A program made the position numbers and the translations under genes. From Actinoalloteichus hoggarensis (GTDB lineage Bacteria > Actinomycetota > Actinomycetes > Mycobacteriales > Pseudonocardiaceae), in NCBI RefSeq assembly GCF_002234535.1, contig NZ_CP022521.1, positions 3,410,001 to 3,474,000 of the forward strand: a stretch of DNA of 64,000 bases, given 5' to 3'. Below are positions 1 through 8,269 of the stretch, piece by piece. Position 1 is the stretch's first letter; each line of letters begins with the position of its first letter. The notes beneath the pieces were generated by a model. The model made no database searches. It was not told the origin of the DNA and saw nothing but the letters and a program-made list of their open reading frames with translations.

Positions 1-251
1 TCGTTGATCGCCCGCTGGTAGCGGTCCGGGTATCGGGCCTGCCCGAACAGCAGCCAGTCGCCGAGCCACCAGACGGAGGACTCGGATATCGCGGCGATCT
101 GTCGGCCGATCTGCTTCCACTCGTCGATCAAGAGCGTGTCCGCCAGCACGAGGGAATTCCGTCGAGATCGGATCTTCTTCATCGCGACCGGCACCGAGCG
201 GTTCTCTGTCGCCACGGTGGTCGCCTGTCCGGAATCCTGCGGTAGCGTCAT
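1..251 (-). CDS. LmbU-family transcriptional regulator, N-terminal part (runs off left edge)
   Basis: Reading the minus strand from about position 182 down to 1 gives an open frame with MKKIRSRRNSLVLADTLLID, then EWKQIGRQIAAISESSVWWL, then GDWLLFGQARYPDRYQRAIN. The combination of a short Arg-rich start, a W..IG..I..IS.SS run, WWLGDWL and RYPDRYxxAI is the signature of LmbU-type DNA-binding activators, named after the lincomycin cluster regulator and common beside antibiotic clusters. The C-terminal part lies outside the window. The start is uncertain: in-frame ATG at 251, GTG at 215 and ATG at 182 are all possible, and none has a strong ribosome site. The gene suggests a secondary-metabolite locus continuing to the left, or distant control of the PKS cluster. 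The family call rests on the WWLGDWL region. Confidence 0.75.
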   Translation of the reverse strand, partial: MTLPQDSGQATTVATENRSVPVAMKKIRSRRNSLVLADTLLIDEWKQIGRQIAAISESSVWWLGDWLLFGQARYPDRYQRAIN

Positions 252-1065
252 TCTTCGCGCCGTCCGTTCGTCACGTGATCTCACCCGTCGACATCGTCAT
301 CGTCCGTGTCCGGCGATCGTGAACGGACGAAGGGGAACACACCAGGTCAGCGGAATGATGAGACGGCGCGGGCGGCCAGACGATCGAGCGACCGGACATC
401 GACCCGACGACACCGGGGCGGGCCGACGAGCGAGTCCGGCCGTCAGCGCCGTTCCGCCTGACGGAGTCCCGGCCGACACCACCGAGGAGAACGGATCGCC
501 GTCACCACAAAGGCGCGCGGGGAGCTCTCGACTGTCGGCTCGACGACCTCGAACAGGACTCGACCATGATGGTCTGGAGTCGGTTCCTACCGACCACCAT
601 CCGGTATCCGAGTGTCATTCGAGAAGGCGATGACCGACGAGAACACAATCATTCGCCAACGACGATCGCGGTTCGCCGACCCGAAGTACATGACGACGAA
701 ATTATCTGCCCGCCGATGACGGCCCTACCGCCGATCGAGTGAACGTCGTCCGCCGTGGCGAAACGACGAGCAGCGACTGGATGACGGGAGATCGACACGA
801 GTCGGCGCGCCCGAGGACGCGACGGATCGCGGGGACCGCACAGCCCACGGTCTGAGGACCGTGCCCGCGGCGGAGGAAGCGCCGACCAGCAGGCGATGTT
901 CCGGCGCTCGAGTCGGTCGAGCCGCCGGGCGGGCGAGCGGGCGAGCGGGCGCGACGTCCAAGGATCGAGCGCCACGGATCGGCGCGGCCTCGCCGGGTGC
1001 GCCGCCGGCCTCCGGGCGGGCGCGGCGACGCCTGGTCGGCTCGGAGGCCGCGCCCGTCCCCCCGT
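252..1065. other. Gene-poor stretch upstream of the lmbU-like gene
   Basis: About 0.8 kb with no convincing coding frame. The open frames present show no domain, weak codon bias and many Arg/Pro/Ser residues typical of shadow frames. Positions 925-953 hold a short run of near-repeats of gcgggcga. The stretch must contain the promoter of the leftward lmbU-like gene and the 3' flank of the tetR gene, but I see no clear -35/-10 pair or terminator. Confidence 0.4.
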
Positions 1066-1635
1066 TCAGTCCGCCGGGGCACGGGAGGCGACGGGGGCGG
1101 CCGACACGATGCCCTCCACCACACGGAGGATGCGCCCGAGTGCCTCGTCCGGATCGGGACAGCCGACGTCGAGCCAGCAGAGCACGGCCTCGACGACCGT
1201 GCTGGTGGCCAGCCGAGCCGTCCAGCGCCCCCAGGGCCCCGTCTGGTCCCCGGTATGCGGCAGGACGGCCGCGGTCATGGCATCGAGCAGTGCGTCGACC
1301 TGAGTCCGGCACGCGGGTTCGCGCACGGCGTGGTGGAACAGCAGGCGGAATGCCGCGGGTTCGCCGTGCGCCCAGCGCAGCATGCCTCCGATACTGTCGT
1401 CTCGCAGTTCGCCGTCGGTGGTCGTCGCCGCGTGCAGGTCCGTTGCCGCCCGGTCGACGGCCGCCCGGAGGAGATCGTCCTTCGAGTCGAAATGCCGGTA
1501 GAGGATCGCGCGCGTCACTCCGGAGGCCTGGGCGACGTCCTCCAACGACGTCGCGGCGAAGCCGCCCCGCGCGACGAGGACGGCCGTCGCCGCCCGCAGG
1601 ATCTGCACGCGCCGTTCGACTCTGGACAGTCGCAT
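1066..1635 (-). CDS. TetR-family transcriptional regulator
   Basis: A 189-residue protein starting MRLSRVERRVQIL. The helix-turn-helix spans roughly residues 29-56 (TSLEDVAQASGVTRAILYRH followed by FDSKDDLL), a textbook TetR pattern. The C-terminal ligand domain is unspecific. The frame is open further upstream, but I chose the ATG at 1635 because GAGGAG sits about 8 nt before it and the HTH then lies at the usual distance from the N-terminus. It is divergent from a cytochrome P450 gene across a 181 bp gap that contains inverted repeats, so the likely role is repression of the P450 and of itself. The inducer cannot be read from the sequence. Confidence 0.88.
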   Translation of the reverse strand: MRLSRVERRVQILRAATAVLVARGGFAATSLEDVAQASGVTRAILYRHFDSKDDLLRAAVDRAATDLHAATTTDGELRDDSIGGMLRWAHGEPAAFRLLFHHAVREPACRTQVDALLDAMTAAVLPHTGDQTGPWGRWTARLATSTVVEAVLCWLDVGCPDPDEALGRILRVVEGIVSAAPVASRAPAD

Positions 1636-1770
1636 TCTGCCTGACTCCTCGCAGCGGATCGCGCCCGTCGGCGCTGGTCGGACATGCCGGCTGTGCCGAT
1701 CGGACGATCGAAGCACTCACCTGACCCTATGCCGCCGCCGCGACGCGCGGTTGTCGCCCGACGGAAGTAA

Positions 1771-1810
1771 GTATACGTTCTTGTGTACACGGCAACGCAT
1801 ACACAAAGGA
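1771..1810. promoter_or_regulatory. Candidate TetR operator and P450 ribosome site
   Basis: The tetR-P450 gap holds TGTGTA at 1782-1787 and its inverted copy TACACA at 1800-1805, separated by 12 bp. Two short palindromes overlap or lie beside it: GTATAC at 1771-1776 and GTGTACAC at 1783-1790. The P450 ribosome site AAAGGA is at 1805-1810, 6 nt before the ATG. A second symmetrical pair, CGATCG at 1697-1702 and 1705-1710, lies nearer tetR. Either could bind the TetR protein; this is inferred from symmetry and position only. Confidence 0.4.
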
Positions 1811-1816
1811 TCGTCG

Positions 1817-2998
1817 ATGACCGACCCCTCCGAGACCGCCCCTCCCCTGCCGCTGGAGCAGCCGGAACCGCTGACACACGATCCCCGGCTGCTCGCCCTG
1901 CGGGAGCAGGCGTGTCCGGTGATCCCGGTGCGCGTGGCCCACGACGCCGCCGCCTGGCTGCTCACCGAGCACTCCGCGATCCGCGCCATGTATCAGGATC
2001 CGCACCTGGGCAGGACCCATCCGCACCCGTCCGCGGCCGCACGACTCGGCGACAACCCGGTGCTGCACGGCCCCAGCGAGCTGTACACCCACGCCGACGA
2101 GCACGCCGAGCACCTGGAGGCGCGGCGGCTGCTGTCGGGCTTCTTCTCGGCACGCCGTATCGCGGCGCTCACACCAGGCATCACGAGCACCGTGACGGAA
2201 CTGCTGGCGGAGATGGAGACGGCCCCACGTCCCGTCGACCTCCACGAGGCGTTCTCCTATCCCCTGCCGCTGCGCGTGTTATGCGAGGTGCTCGGAGTCC
2301 CCTTCACGGAACGTCGACGGTTCACGGCGATGGTCCGACGAATGGACGGACGGGACGCCTCGGGCGCCGTCCGCGCCCATCACGACCTGGTCGGCCACCT
2401 CCGCGAGGTGACCGCGTTCCTACGCGGCCGGGGCGACGACGGCAGCGTGATCGCCGGGCTCTGCGCGCAGGGACTCGAGGACGAGCAGGTGGCAGGCTTC
2501 GCCTCCCTGCTGCTGTTCGCGGGCCACGAGAGCACCGCGTTCCACATCGACCTCGGCGTTCTGCTGCTCACCCGAGATCGGACGCTGCTCCGGCGGCTCG
2601 CGGACGACCCGGATCTCGTCGCGGGCGCCGTGGAGGAGATCCTGCGGCTCGGGGATCGAACGGCCACCGGGTTCCCCCGCTACGCGCGGACGGACCTGCG
2701 CCTGGCGGACCGGGCGGTCGCGCGTGGCGACGCGGTCGTGCCGTCGCTGGCGCTGGCCAACGTGGACCCGCGCGTCTTCGAGAACCCGTTCGTCTTCGAC
2801 GTCGAACGGCGACCCAACCCCCACCTGACCTTCGGGCACGGCGCGTGGCACTGCCTGGGCGCCCCGCTGGCCCGCGTCGTGCTCCGAGCCGCCGTCACCG
2901 GCCTGGCGACACGGTTTCCGGACCTCCGGCCGGCGGTTCCGGTCGAGCGGCTCGCCCGAGGGGACTCGGGAGTCGCTCCCCTGCCCGTGCGATGGTGA
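1817..2998 (+). CDS. Cytochrome P450
   Basis: A 393-residue soluble bacterial class I P450 that would oxidise an organic substrate using electrons from a ferredoxin. The I-helix motif AGHEST is near residues 235-240, the K-helix ExxR is in EEILRLGDR near 273, and the heme loop FGHGAWHCLG carries the axial Cys at about residue 346. Length is normal. The frame is open upstream, but the ATG at 1817 is preceded by AAAGGA and begins the usual hydrophilic leader MTDPSETAPP. No ferredoxin gene is adjacent. The gene is divergent from tetR and probably controlled by it. It is about 24 kb from the PKS genes with primary-metabolism genes between, so a role in that pathway is only possible, not shown. 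Confidence 0.92.
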   Translation: MTDPSETAPPLPLEQPEPLTHDPRLLALREQACPVIPVRVAHDAAAWLLTEHSAIRAMYQDPHLGRTHPHPSAAARLGDNPVLHGPSELYTHADEHAEHLEARRLLSGFFSARRIAALTPGITSTVTELLAEMETAPRPVDLHEAFSYPLPLRVLCEVLGVPFTERRRFTAMVRRMDGRDASGAVRAHHDLVGHLREVTAFLRGRGDDGSVIAGLCAQGLEDEQVAGFASLLLFAGHESTAFHIDLGVLLLTRDRTLLRRLADDPDLVAGAVEEILRLGDRTATGFPRYARTDLRLADRAVARGDAVVPSLALANVDPRVFENPFVFDVERRPNPHLTFGHGAWHCLGAPLARVVLRAAVTGLATRFPDLRPAVPVERLARGDSGVAPLPVRW

Positions 2999-3000
2999 CC

Positions 3001-3016
3001 GGCGGCCTCAGCCGCC
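3001..3016. terminator. Weak hairpin between convergent P450 and epimerase genes
   Basis: GGCGGC-ctca-GCCGCC starts 3 nt after the P450 stop, with a perfect 6 bp GC stem. The rest of the 249 bp between the two convergent genes (2999-3247) is GC-rich, with no gene and no stronger hairpin that I can see. Confidence 0.3.
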
Positions 3017-3247
3017 TGGCACGGGTCGCGTCGGGTCGCCGGATCCCGCGCGGCCCGTGGGACGCCGCGGCCCCGAACCGAGACCGATCGAAGACAGGCC
3101 CGCCGAATTCGCGACCGAGAGGCCTGGTCTCGGGGCACGTCGCGCCGTCCTCGTCGACGGCCGACGTGCCCTGCCCCGCCGCGCCCCCGCCGGCCGGGCA
3201 CCCGGAACCGACCGCCCTACAGGCGGCGTCCCGGATCGAGGCCTCGG

Positions 3248-4249
3248 TCAGAACGAGAATCCGGCCGGGAACGGGTCCGTCGGATCGAGCAGGTACTGCC
3301 CCATCCCCGTCACCCACGCCCGTCCGGTGATCGTCGGAACCACGGCGGGAACGCCTGCCACCTCCGTCTCCCGCACCAGTCTGCCCACGAAACGACTGCC
3401 GATGAACGACTCGTTCACGAAATCCGTGTCCAGCGCAAGCTCGCCCCGCTGCCACAGCTCCGCCATCCGGGCGCTGGTTCCCGTGCCGCAGGGCGACCGG
3501 TCGAACCAGCCGGGATGGATGGCCATGGCGTGCCGCGACAGCCTCGCGTCCGAACCGGGCGCGATGAACTCGACGTGATGGCAGTGGTTCACCCCGTCGA
3601 TGCTCGGGTGTCGCGGCGGTGCCGTGGCGTTGACGGCGGCCATGATGTCCAGCCCCGCCCGCAGGACGTCGTCGGCGCGGGATCGGTCGAAGGGCAGACC
3701 GACCGCGTCGAGCTCGACCATGGCGTAGTAGTTGCCGCCGAAGGCCAGGCTGTAGGGCACGTCCCCGAGTCCCGGCACGGTCACGACCGCGTCGAGCCGG
3801 TCCACGAAGCTCGGGACGTTCTCGATCGTCACCGACTCGGCATGCCCGTCGGAGACGGCCACCCGTGCGACCACCACGCCGGCAGGCGTGTCCAGCCGGA
3901 TGACGGTCTCCGGCTCGCGCACCTCGACCATGCCCGTCTCCACGAGCACCGACGCGACCCCGATGGTGCCGTGGCCGCACATGGGCAGGAAACCGGAGAC
4001 CTCGATGAACAGCACGCCCCAGTCGCAGTCCGGGCGGGTGCTCGGCTGAAGGATCGCCCCGCTCATCGCGGCATGCCCCCTCGGCTCGGTCACCAGGAAG
4101 GTGCGCAGTTCATCGAGATGCTCGATGGCGTGCAGTCGGCGCTCGTTCATGGTCTCGCCGGGGATGACGCCGACGCCGCCGGTCACGACGCGCGTCGGCA
4201 TCCCCTCGGTGTGCGAGTCGACCGCGCTGACGGTCCGAATGGATCGCAC
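3248..4249 (-). CDS. 4-hydroxyproline 2-epimerase (proline racemase family)
   Basis: A 333-residue member of the proline racemase family. Both catalytic cysteines are present: Cys91 in MCGHGTIG and Cys254 in SPCGTGTS. This separates it from trans-3-hydroxy-L-proline dehydratases, which have Thr at the second place. The enzyme would convert trans-4-hydroxy-L-proline to cis-4-hydroxy-D-proline. A true proline racemase cannot be excluded from motifs alone, but the neighbours (D-hydroxyproline dehydrogenase subunits and a DapA-type deaminase) fit the hydroxyproline pathway. The start is GTG at 4249, with AGGAGG about 9 nt upstream. It is the last gene of the minus-strand hydroxyproline operon, 27 bp after the DapA-type gene. 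Confidence 0.88.
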   Translation of the reverse strand: MRSIRTVSAVDSHTEGMPTRVVTGGVGVIPGETMNERRLHAIEHLDELRTFLVTEPRGHAAMSGAILQPSTRPDCDWGVLFIEVSGFLPMCGHGTIGVASVLVETGMVEVREPETVIRLDTPAGVVVARVAVSDGHAESVTIENVPSFVDRLDAVVTVPGLGDVPYSLAFGGNYYAMVELDAVGLPFDRSRADDVLRAGLDIMAAVNATAPPRHPSIDGVNHCHHVEFIAPGSDARLSRHAMAIHPGWFDRSPCGTGTSARMAELWQRGELALDTDFVNESFIGSRFVGRLVRETEVAGVPAVVPTITGRAWVTGMGQYLLDPTDPFPAGFSF

Positions 4250-4276
4250 GGGTGTCGCCCTCCTGATCGCCGGGAC

Positions 4277-5194
4277 TCAGCGGTTCCTCGTGTAGGCCAG
4301 CGCCCGCTCGGTGTCCCGACGGACGGCCGCCGCGGCCTCCTCGGAGAGCGGGCGGCGCGGCGGACGGGTCACACCGCCGTAGCTCTCGCCGACCACGTCG
4401 ATCGACAGCTTGATCGCCTGGACGAACTCGGTCTTGGAGTCCCAGGTGAACACCGGCACCATGTTCTGGTACAGCTCGCGTGCCTCGAACACCTTGCCCG
4501 CCATGACGAGCCGGTACAACTCGACGGCCTCCCGGGGGAAGGCGTTCGGGTAGCCCGCGAACCAGCCGGTCGCCCCCGCCACCAGCGATTCGAACAGCAG
4601 ATCGTCGGCGCCCGCGATGACCTGGAGGCTCGTCTTGTCCAGGATCTCCATGACGCGCCGGACGTCCCCGGAGAACTCCTTGATCGCGACGACGTTCTCC
4701 AGCCCGTCGATCTTGGCGAGCAGGTCGGGGGTGAGATCGACCTTCGTGTCGAAGGGGTTGTTGTAGGCCATGATCGGCAGGCCCACCTCGTTCACCTTCT
4801 CGTAGTGCTCGATGATCTCGCCCTCGTTGGCGCGGAAGATCGTCGGTGGCAGCAGTAACACCCCTGCCGCGCCGTCCTCGGCGGCCAGTTCGGCCCAGTG
4901 CTTGGCCTGGTGCCAGCCCACGCCGTGCACTCCCGCGACGACGAGCCCTCGGTCGCCGACGGTCTCCACCGCGACCTGGATCACCTTGCGGCGCTCCTCG
5001 TCGGTGAGCGAGGAGTACTCGCCGAGCGACCCGTTCGGGCCGACGCCTCGGCAGCCGTTGTTCATCAGCCAGTCGCAGTGCGCGGCGAAGCGGTCGAAGT
5101 CGACGGCGAGGCCTGCGGGGGCGTTCGGGTCCTCCTTGAAGGGGAGTGTGGTGGCGACGATGACGCCGCCGAGGTCGAACTGCGTGCCGGTCAT
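4277..5194 (-). CDS. DapA-family lyase, likely 1-pyrroline-4-hydroxy-2-carboxylate deaminase
   Basis: A 305-residue TIM-barrel enzyme of the DHDPS/NAL family. The Schiff-base lysine is Lys172 in VVAIKEFSG, the partner tyrosine is Tyr144 in IMAYNNPFD, and the glycine-rich GPNGSLGEY is at 52-60. Members of this family next to hydroxyproline epimerase and D-hydroxyproline dehydrogenase deaminate 1-pyrroline-4-hydroxy-2-carboxylate to 2-oxoglutarate semialdehyde; that function is inferred from context. It is unlikely to be the lysine-pathway DapA, because it sits in a catabolic operon. The ATG at 5194 overlaps the stop of the upstream oxidoreductase by 4 bp (ATGA), which fixes the start. No 2-oxoglutarate semialdehyde dehydrogenase gene is in the window, so the final step must be encoded elsewhere. 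Confidence 0.85.
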   Translation of the reverse strand: MTGTQFDLGGVIVATTLPFKEDPNAPAGLAVDFDRFAAHCDWLMNNGCRGVGPNGSLGEYSSLTDEERRKVIQVAVETVGDRGLVVAGVHGVGWHQAKHWAELAAEDGAAGVLLLPPTIFRANEGEIIEHYEKVNEVGLPIMAYNNPFDTKVDLTPDLLAKIDGLENVVAIKEFSGDVRRVMEILDKTSLQVIAGADDLLFESLVAGATGWFAGYPNAFPREAVELYRLVMAGKVFEARELYQNMVPVFTWDSKTEFVQAIKLSIDVVGESYGGVTRPPRRPLSEEAAAAVRRDTERALAYTRNR

Positions 5195-6615
5195 GGGATG
5201 TGCCCTTCCTGTGCAGTCGGGGCGGCCGGGAGCGCCGCCAGTTCCGCGAGACTGATCGGCGCCGCGAGCGGCCGCCGGTCGGTGGAGGTGTCGGCGATGG
5301 CGCCGTCGGGCACGGTCTGCCCGAGGACCTCCTCGACGTTCCTGCCGCACATCCGGGCCTGGCAGATGCCGAGCCCGGCGCGGCTGGTGAGCTTGGTGGA
5401 GCGCAGTCCCCGCGCTCGGGTGGTGTCGACGGCGTCGACGAGTTCGCCGTGGGTGACCTCCTCGCACCGGCACAGCACGGTGTCGCGGTCCAGCCACGCG
5501 GTCCAGCCCGGTCGGATGCCGTGCGCCTGTTCGATCCGCGCGGCGAAGCGGCCCGCGCCTGCCCGTCTGCGCCGCAGCGCCGCCGTCCGGCGGTCGTCGG
5601 CGGCCCCCGCGGCGGCCCGGCCGGCCAGCACGCCCTCGGTCTCGGCCGCCTGCGCGCCGCCGATGCCGGTGATCTCACCCGCGGCGAACACGCCGTCGAC
5701 GCTGGTGCGGCCGTCGGAGTCCGTGACCACGAAGCGGTCCGGGCCGATCCGGCAGCCTGCCGCGATGGCGAGTTCGAGCCTCGGCGTGAACCCGTGGCTG
5801 ACGCAGACGGCGTCCACCTCGATGCGCCGTCCGGTGCCGGGCAGCGGTGCCCACGTCGGGTCCAGTCGCGCGACGGTCACGGACTCGACCCGCTCGTCGC
5901 CGTGGGCGGCGATCACCGCGGAGCCCGCGACGTAGGGGATGCGGTGGCGGAGCTGGCCGAGCACGTAGCCGCCCAGCTCGCCCGCCTTGGCGAGGCCTGC
6001 GCCCAGTTCCCACGGTCTGGCCGCCCAGTTCCGCAGCAGCGAGGACGGCCGGGCCGCCTCGTGGACGCCGACGACGCGCGCGCCGGTGTGGGTCAGGGAG
6101 GCGGCGACCGGCAGCAGGAACGGACCCGCGCCCGCGACGAGGACTCGGCCGCCCACCGCGACGCGCTCCCCCTTGGCCAACGCCTGGGCCGCGCCCGCGG
6201 AGTAGACGCCCGGCAGGTCCCAGCCGGGGAACGGAAGGGTCCGGTCGTGGGCGCCCGTGGCGAGGACGAGGGCGGTGGGCCGGAGGGTCCGCGGCGTCCG
6301 GTCCCGGCCGTCCGCCTGCCCGACGAGAACGTGCACCCGGAGACCGTCGTCCTGGCGATCGATCGCCCAGACCTGGGCCCCGGTCACGATCTCGCACCCC
6401 GCGTCGGCGGCGAGCCGGTCGCGCAGCGCGGTGAATCGCGACCAGCCGTGATGCAGGCGTCCCTGACGGCGGGCGGGTCGCTCCGGCGGCAGGTGTCGCC
6501 AGTACTGGCCGCCCAGTTCGGCGGCGTCGAGCAGGACGACGTCCGCCCCGGCCGTGCGGGCGGCGCTCGCGGCGTTCAGTCCGGCGGGGCCCGCGCCGAT
6601 GATCACGACGGTCAT
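5191..6615 (-). CDS. FAD/NAD(P)-binding oxidoreductase, D-hydroxyproline dehydrogenase alpha-type subunit
   Basis: A 474-residue flavoprotein. The N-terminal dinucleotide fold is MTVVIIGAGPAGLNAA, a central second fold lies near GRVLVAGAGPFLLPVAASL, and a later FAD contact is GVFAAGEITGIGGAQAAE. The C-terminal part has a bacterioferredoxin-associated-type cysteine set (LCRCEEVTHGEL, then GICQARMCGRNV) that could hold a second Fe-S cluster. This layout is that of the large subunit of heteromeric amino-acid dehydrogenases (octopine/nopaline oxidase-like, LhpF-type). With the next two genes it would form the dehydrogenase that oxidises cis-4-hydroxy-D-proline. Start and stop overlap both neighbours by 4 bp, implying tight translational coupling and equal stoichiometry. 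Confidence 0.85.
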   Translation of the reverse strand: MTVVIIGAGPAGLNAASAARTAGADVVLLDAAELGGQYWRHLPPERPARRQGRLHHGWSRFTALRDRLAADAGCEIVTGAQVWAIDRQDDGLRVHVLVGQADGRDRTPRTLRPTALVLATGAHDRTLPFPGWDLPGVYSAGAAQALAKGERVAVGGRVLVAGAGPFLLPVAASLTHTGARVVGVHEAARPSSLLRNWAARPWELGAGLAKAGELGGYVLGQLRHRIPYVAGSAVIAAHGDERVESVTVARLDPTWAPLPGTGRRIEVDAVCVSHGFTPRLELAIAAGCRIGPDRFVVTDSDGRTSVDGVFAAGEITGIGGAQAAETEGVLAGRAAAGAADDRRTAALRRRRAGAGRFAARIEQAHGIRPGWTAWLDRDTVLCRCEEVTHGELVDAVDTTRARGLRSTKLTSRAGLGICQARMCGRNVEEVLGQTVPDGAIADTSTDRRPLAAPISLAELAALPAAPTAQEGHIP

Positions 6616-6965
6616 GACCGGGCCTCCGGCAGCGTGTCCGCCTGCAGGGTCACGGTGTCGCCGTCGCGGGCGCGGCGTTGGCAGGCACGCACGTCGCGTT
6701 CGCCGTTGACGGTGACGATGCAGTCGAAGCACACGCCGATTCCGCAGAACACCCCTCGCGGTCTGCGGTCCCGGCTCGTCGTCCGCCAGGAGTCGCGGCC
6801 CGCGGCCAGCAGCACGCCCGCGAGGGTCTGGCCGCGCACGCCGGTGACGGACTCGCCGTCCACCTCGATGACGAGGTCGGCCCGGTCGACGCGCCGGACC
6901 TCGTCCGTCGCCGCCGGGATCATGGTCGGGGGCGTCCGGCGCCCGGTCTCGGGTCTCGGGCTCAT
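6612..6965 (-). CDS. (2Fe-2S)-binding protein, small subunit of D-hydroxyproline dehydrogenase
   Basis: A 117-residue ferredoxin-like protein. Cys74, Cys79 and Cys82 in FCGIGVCFDC, and Cys95 in VRACQ, give the CX4CX2C...C plant-type 2Fe-2S pattern. It belongs with the flavoproteins on either side as the electron-transfer subunit. I chose the ATG at 6965 because it overlaps the stop of the upstream flavoprotein gene by 4 bp; a downstream ATG at 6923 (MIPAATDEV) is possible and would remove a non-conserved 14-residue tail. The stop overlaps the next gene in the same way. Confidence 0.85.
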   Translation of the reverse strand: MSPRPETGRRTPPTMIPAATDEVRRVDRADLVIEVDGESVTGVRGQTLAGVLLAAGRDSWRTTSRDRRPRGVFCGIGVCFDCIVTVNGERDVRACQRRARDGDTVTLQADTLPEARS

Positions 6966-8152
6966 GCGGCGCCTGCCTTCGGGTCGAGGCCGCCGACGGC
7001 GAGCGGTCGGCCGCCGGGGCGGAACGGCGTCGGGTCCACGGGCGCGTCGCCGCCGAGCAGCTCGGCGGCGAGCAGCTCGGCGGTGATCACGGACAGGCCG
7101 ATGCCCGCGCCCTCGTGGCCCGTCGCGTGCCACAGGCCGCGCAGCCGGGGGTCCTGCCCGATGAGCGGCAGGTGATCGTCGAGGTACGGCCGGAATCCGC
7201 CGTAGGCACGCATCACCGGGGCGGTGGCGAGGAAGGGGAACAGGGCGACGGCCTTGCGGGCGATCTCGCGCAGGACCTCGACGCGGAGGCTCGCGTCGAA
7301 GCCGATCTGCTCTCGGCTCGATCCGATGAGGACGGTCCCGGCGGCGGTGGACTCGACGACGCTGGACGTCTGGAGGTCGGCCTCGGCGGACTGGGTGGCG
7401 CCGACGTAGTCGCCGTCGTAGACCTTGTGGAAGACGCGGTGGGGCATGCGCGTGGTGACCAGCACCATTCCTCGGCGGGGCCGGACGAGCACCGGCGCGC
7501 CGATCCGTTCGGACACCTCGCCGGACCAGGGGCCCGCGGCGAGGACGACGGCGTCGGCGGTGAGGTCGCCGTCGGTGGTGGTGAGGCCGACGATCCGGCC
7601 GTCGCGGACGATTCCGCCCAGCACCTCGACGCCGGGGCGGACCTCGGCGCCCGCACGGCGCGCGGAGGCGAGCAGCGCCTCGCCCGCCGCCACGGGCTGG
7701 ACCTGGCAGTCCTGCGGGTAGTACACGGCGGCGGTCAGGTCACGGGTGAGGTCCGGTTCGAGCTCGTGCGCCTCCTCGGCGGACACGACGCGGGCGTCGA
7801 CTCCCGCCGCCCGCTGTTCGGCGGCGAAGTCGATCAGCGGCTGCGCGCCGATCTCCGTCGTGGCGACGACCAGCCCGCCCTTCTTCTCGAACTCGATCGA
7901 GGGGAAGTCCGGGCCCAGCTCGTCGGCGAGGTCGGCGACGACGGCGGGCCATCGGGCGTTCGCGGCCAGGGCCAGCTCCAACTCCGCTCCCGGCCCCTTG
8001 TCGGAGACCAGCAGGTTCCCCTCACAGGACGCGCTGGTGCCGGTCATCGTCGGGCCGCGGTCCACGATGAGGACACGGTGGCCTCGGCGGGCCAGCTCCC
8101 TGGCGCAGGCGGCACCGACGATGCCCGCGCCGATCACGATGATCTCGGTCAT
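6962..8152 (-). CDS. FAD-dependent D-amino-acid oxidoreductase (DAO/DadA type), D-hydroxyproline dehydrogenase beta-type subunit
   Basis: A 396-residue DAO-family flavoprotein. The N-terminal FAD motif is VIGAGIVGAACARELARRG, and the C-terminal FAD/substrate loop is GLWHATGHEGAGIGL. In heteromeric hydroxyproline dehydrogenases the DAO-type subunit carries the substrate-oxidising flavin, so this is probably the catalytic subunit; sarcosine or glycine oxidase are the alternatives by fold. It is the first gene of the hydroxyproline operon. It has a strong GGAGG ribosome site and, 20 bp before its ATG, a perfect palindrome that probably binds the neighbouring GntR regulator. A 4 bp overlap links it to the 2Fe-2S gene. 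Confidence 0.88.
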   Translation of the reverse strand: MTEIIVIGAGIVGAACARELARRGHRVLIVDRGPTMTGTSASCEGNLLVSDKGPGAELELALAANARWPAVVADLADELGPDFPSIEFEKKGGLVVATTEIGAQPLIDFAAEQRAAGVDARVVSAEEAHELEPDLTRDLTAAVYYPQDCQVQPVAAGEALLASARRAGAEVRPGVEVLGGIVRDGRIVGLTTTDGDLTADAVVLAAGPWSGEVSERIGAPVLVRPRRGMVLVTTRMPHRVFHKVYDGDYVGATQSAEADLQTSSVVESTAAGTVLIGSSREQIGFDASLRVEVLREIARKAVALFPFLATAPVMRAYGGFRPYLDDHLPLIGQDPRLRGLWHATGHEGAGIGLSVITAELLAAELLGGDAPVDPTPFRPGGRPLAVGGLDPKAGAA

Positions 8153-8172
8153 CCGCCCTCCTTCCGCTAGTA

Positions 8173-8185
8173 ATATGTCACATAT
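8173..8185. promoter_or_regulatory. Perfect palindrome, candidate GntR operator of the hydroxyproline operon
   Basis: ATATGTcACATAT is a perfect 13-bp palindrome 20 bp upstream of the first dehydrogenase gene and 84 bp past the gntR stop, in a 117 bp gap. It is the only A/T-rich island nearby and lies where a -10 element would be, which fits repression by a GntR/FCD protein acting on a short symmetrical site. It also resembles the TGTCAC core of the repeat upstream of the GH127 gene (19442-19460). Confidence 0.55.
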
Positions 8186-8269
8186 CGCACTCGAATGAGA
8201 GTGGTCTGCCTCACGAATCGCCGATGTCCGCTCGAACCGCCCGACCGATGCGGCCCGCCGAGCGTCTCG

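Noticed and set aside
145-165. GGGAATTCC core resembling the PimM binding consensus (CTVGGGAWWTCCCBAG)
   Set aside because: It matches only in part and lies inside the coding part of the lmbU-like gene, not in a promoter.
136-633. 165-residue plus-strand open frame
   Set aside because: Rich in Arg, Ser and Pro, no motif or ribosome site, and its 5' end overlaps the lmbU-like gene on the other strand.
861-1724. Long open frames on both strands over the tetR gene
   Set aside because: Shadows of the tetR frame in high-GC DNA; no domains and skewed composition.
4277-5194. Assignment as lysine-pathway DapA
   Set aside because: The gene is inside a hydroxyproline catabolic operon with 4-bp overlaps, so a DapA-family deaminase role fits better.
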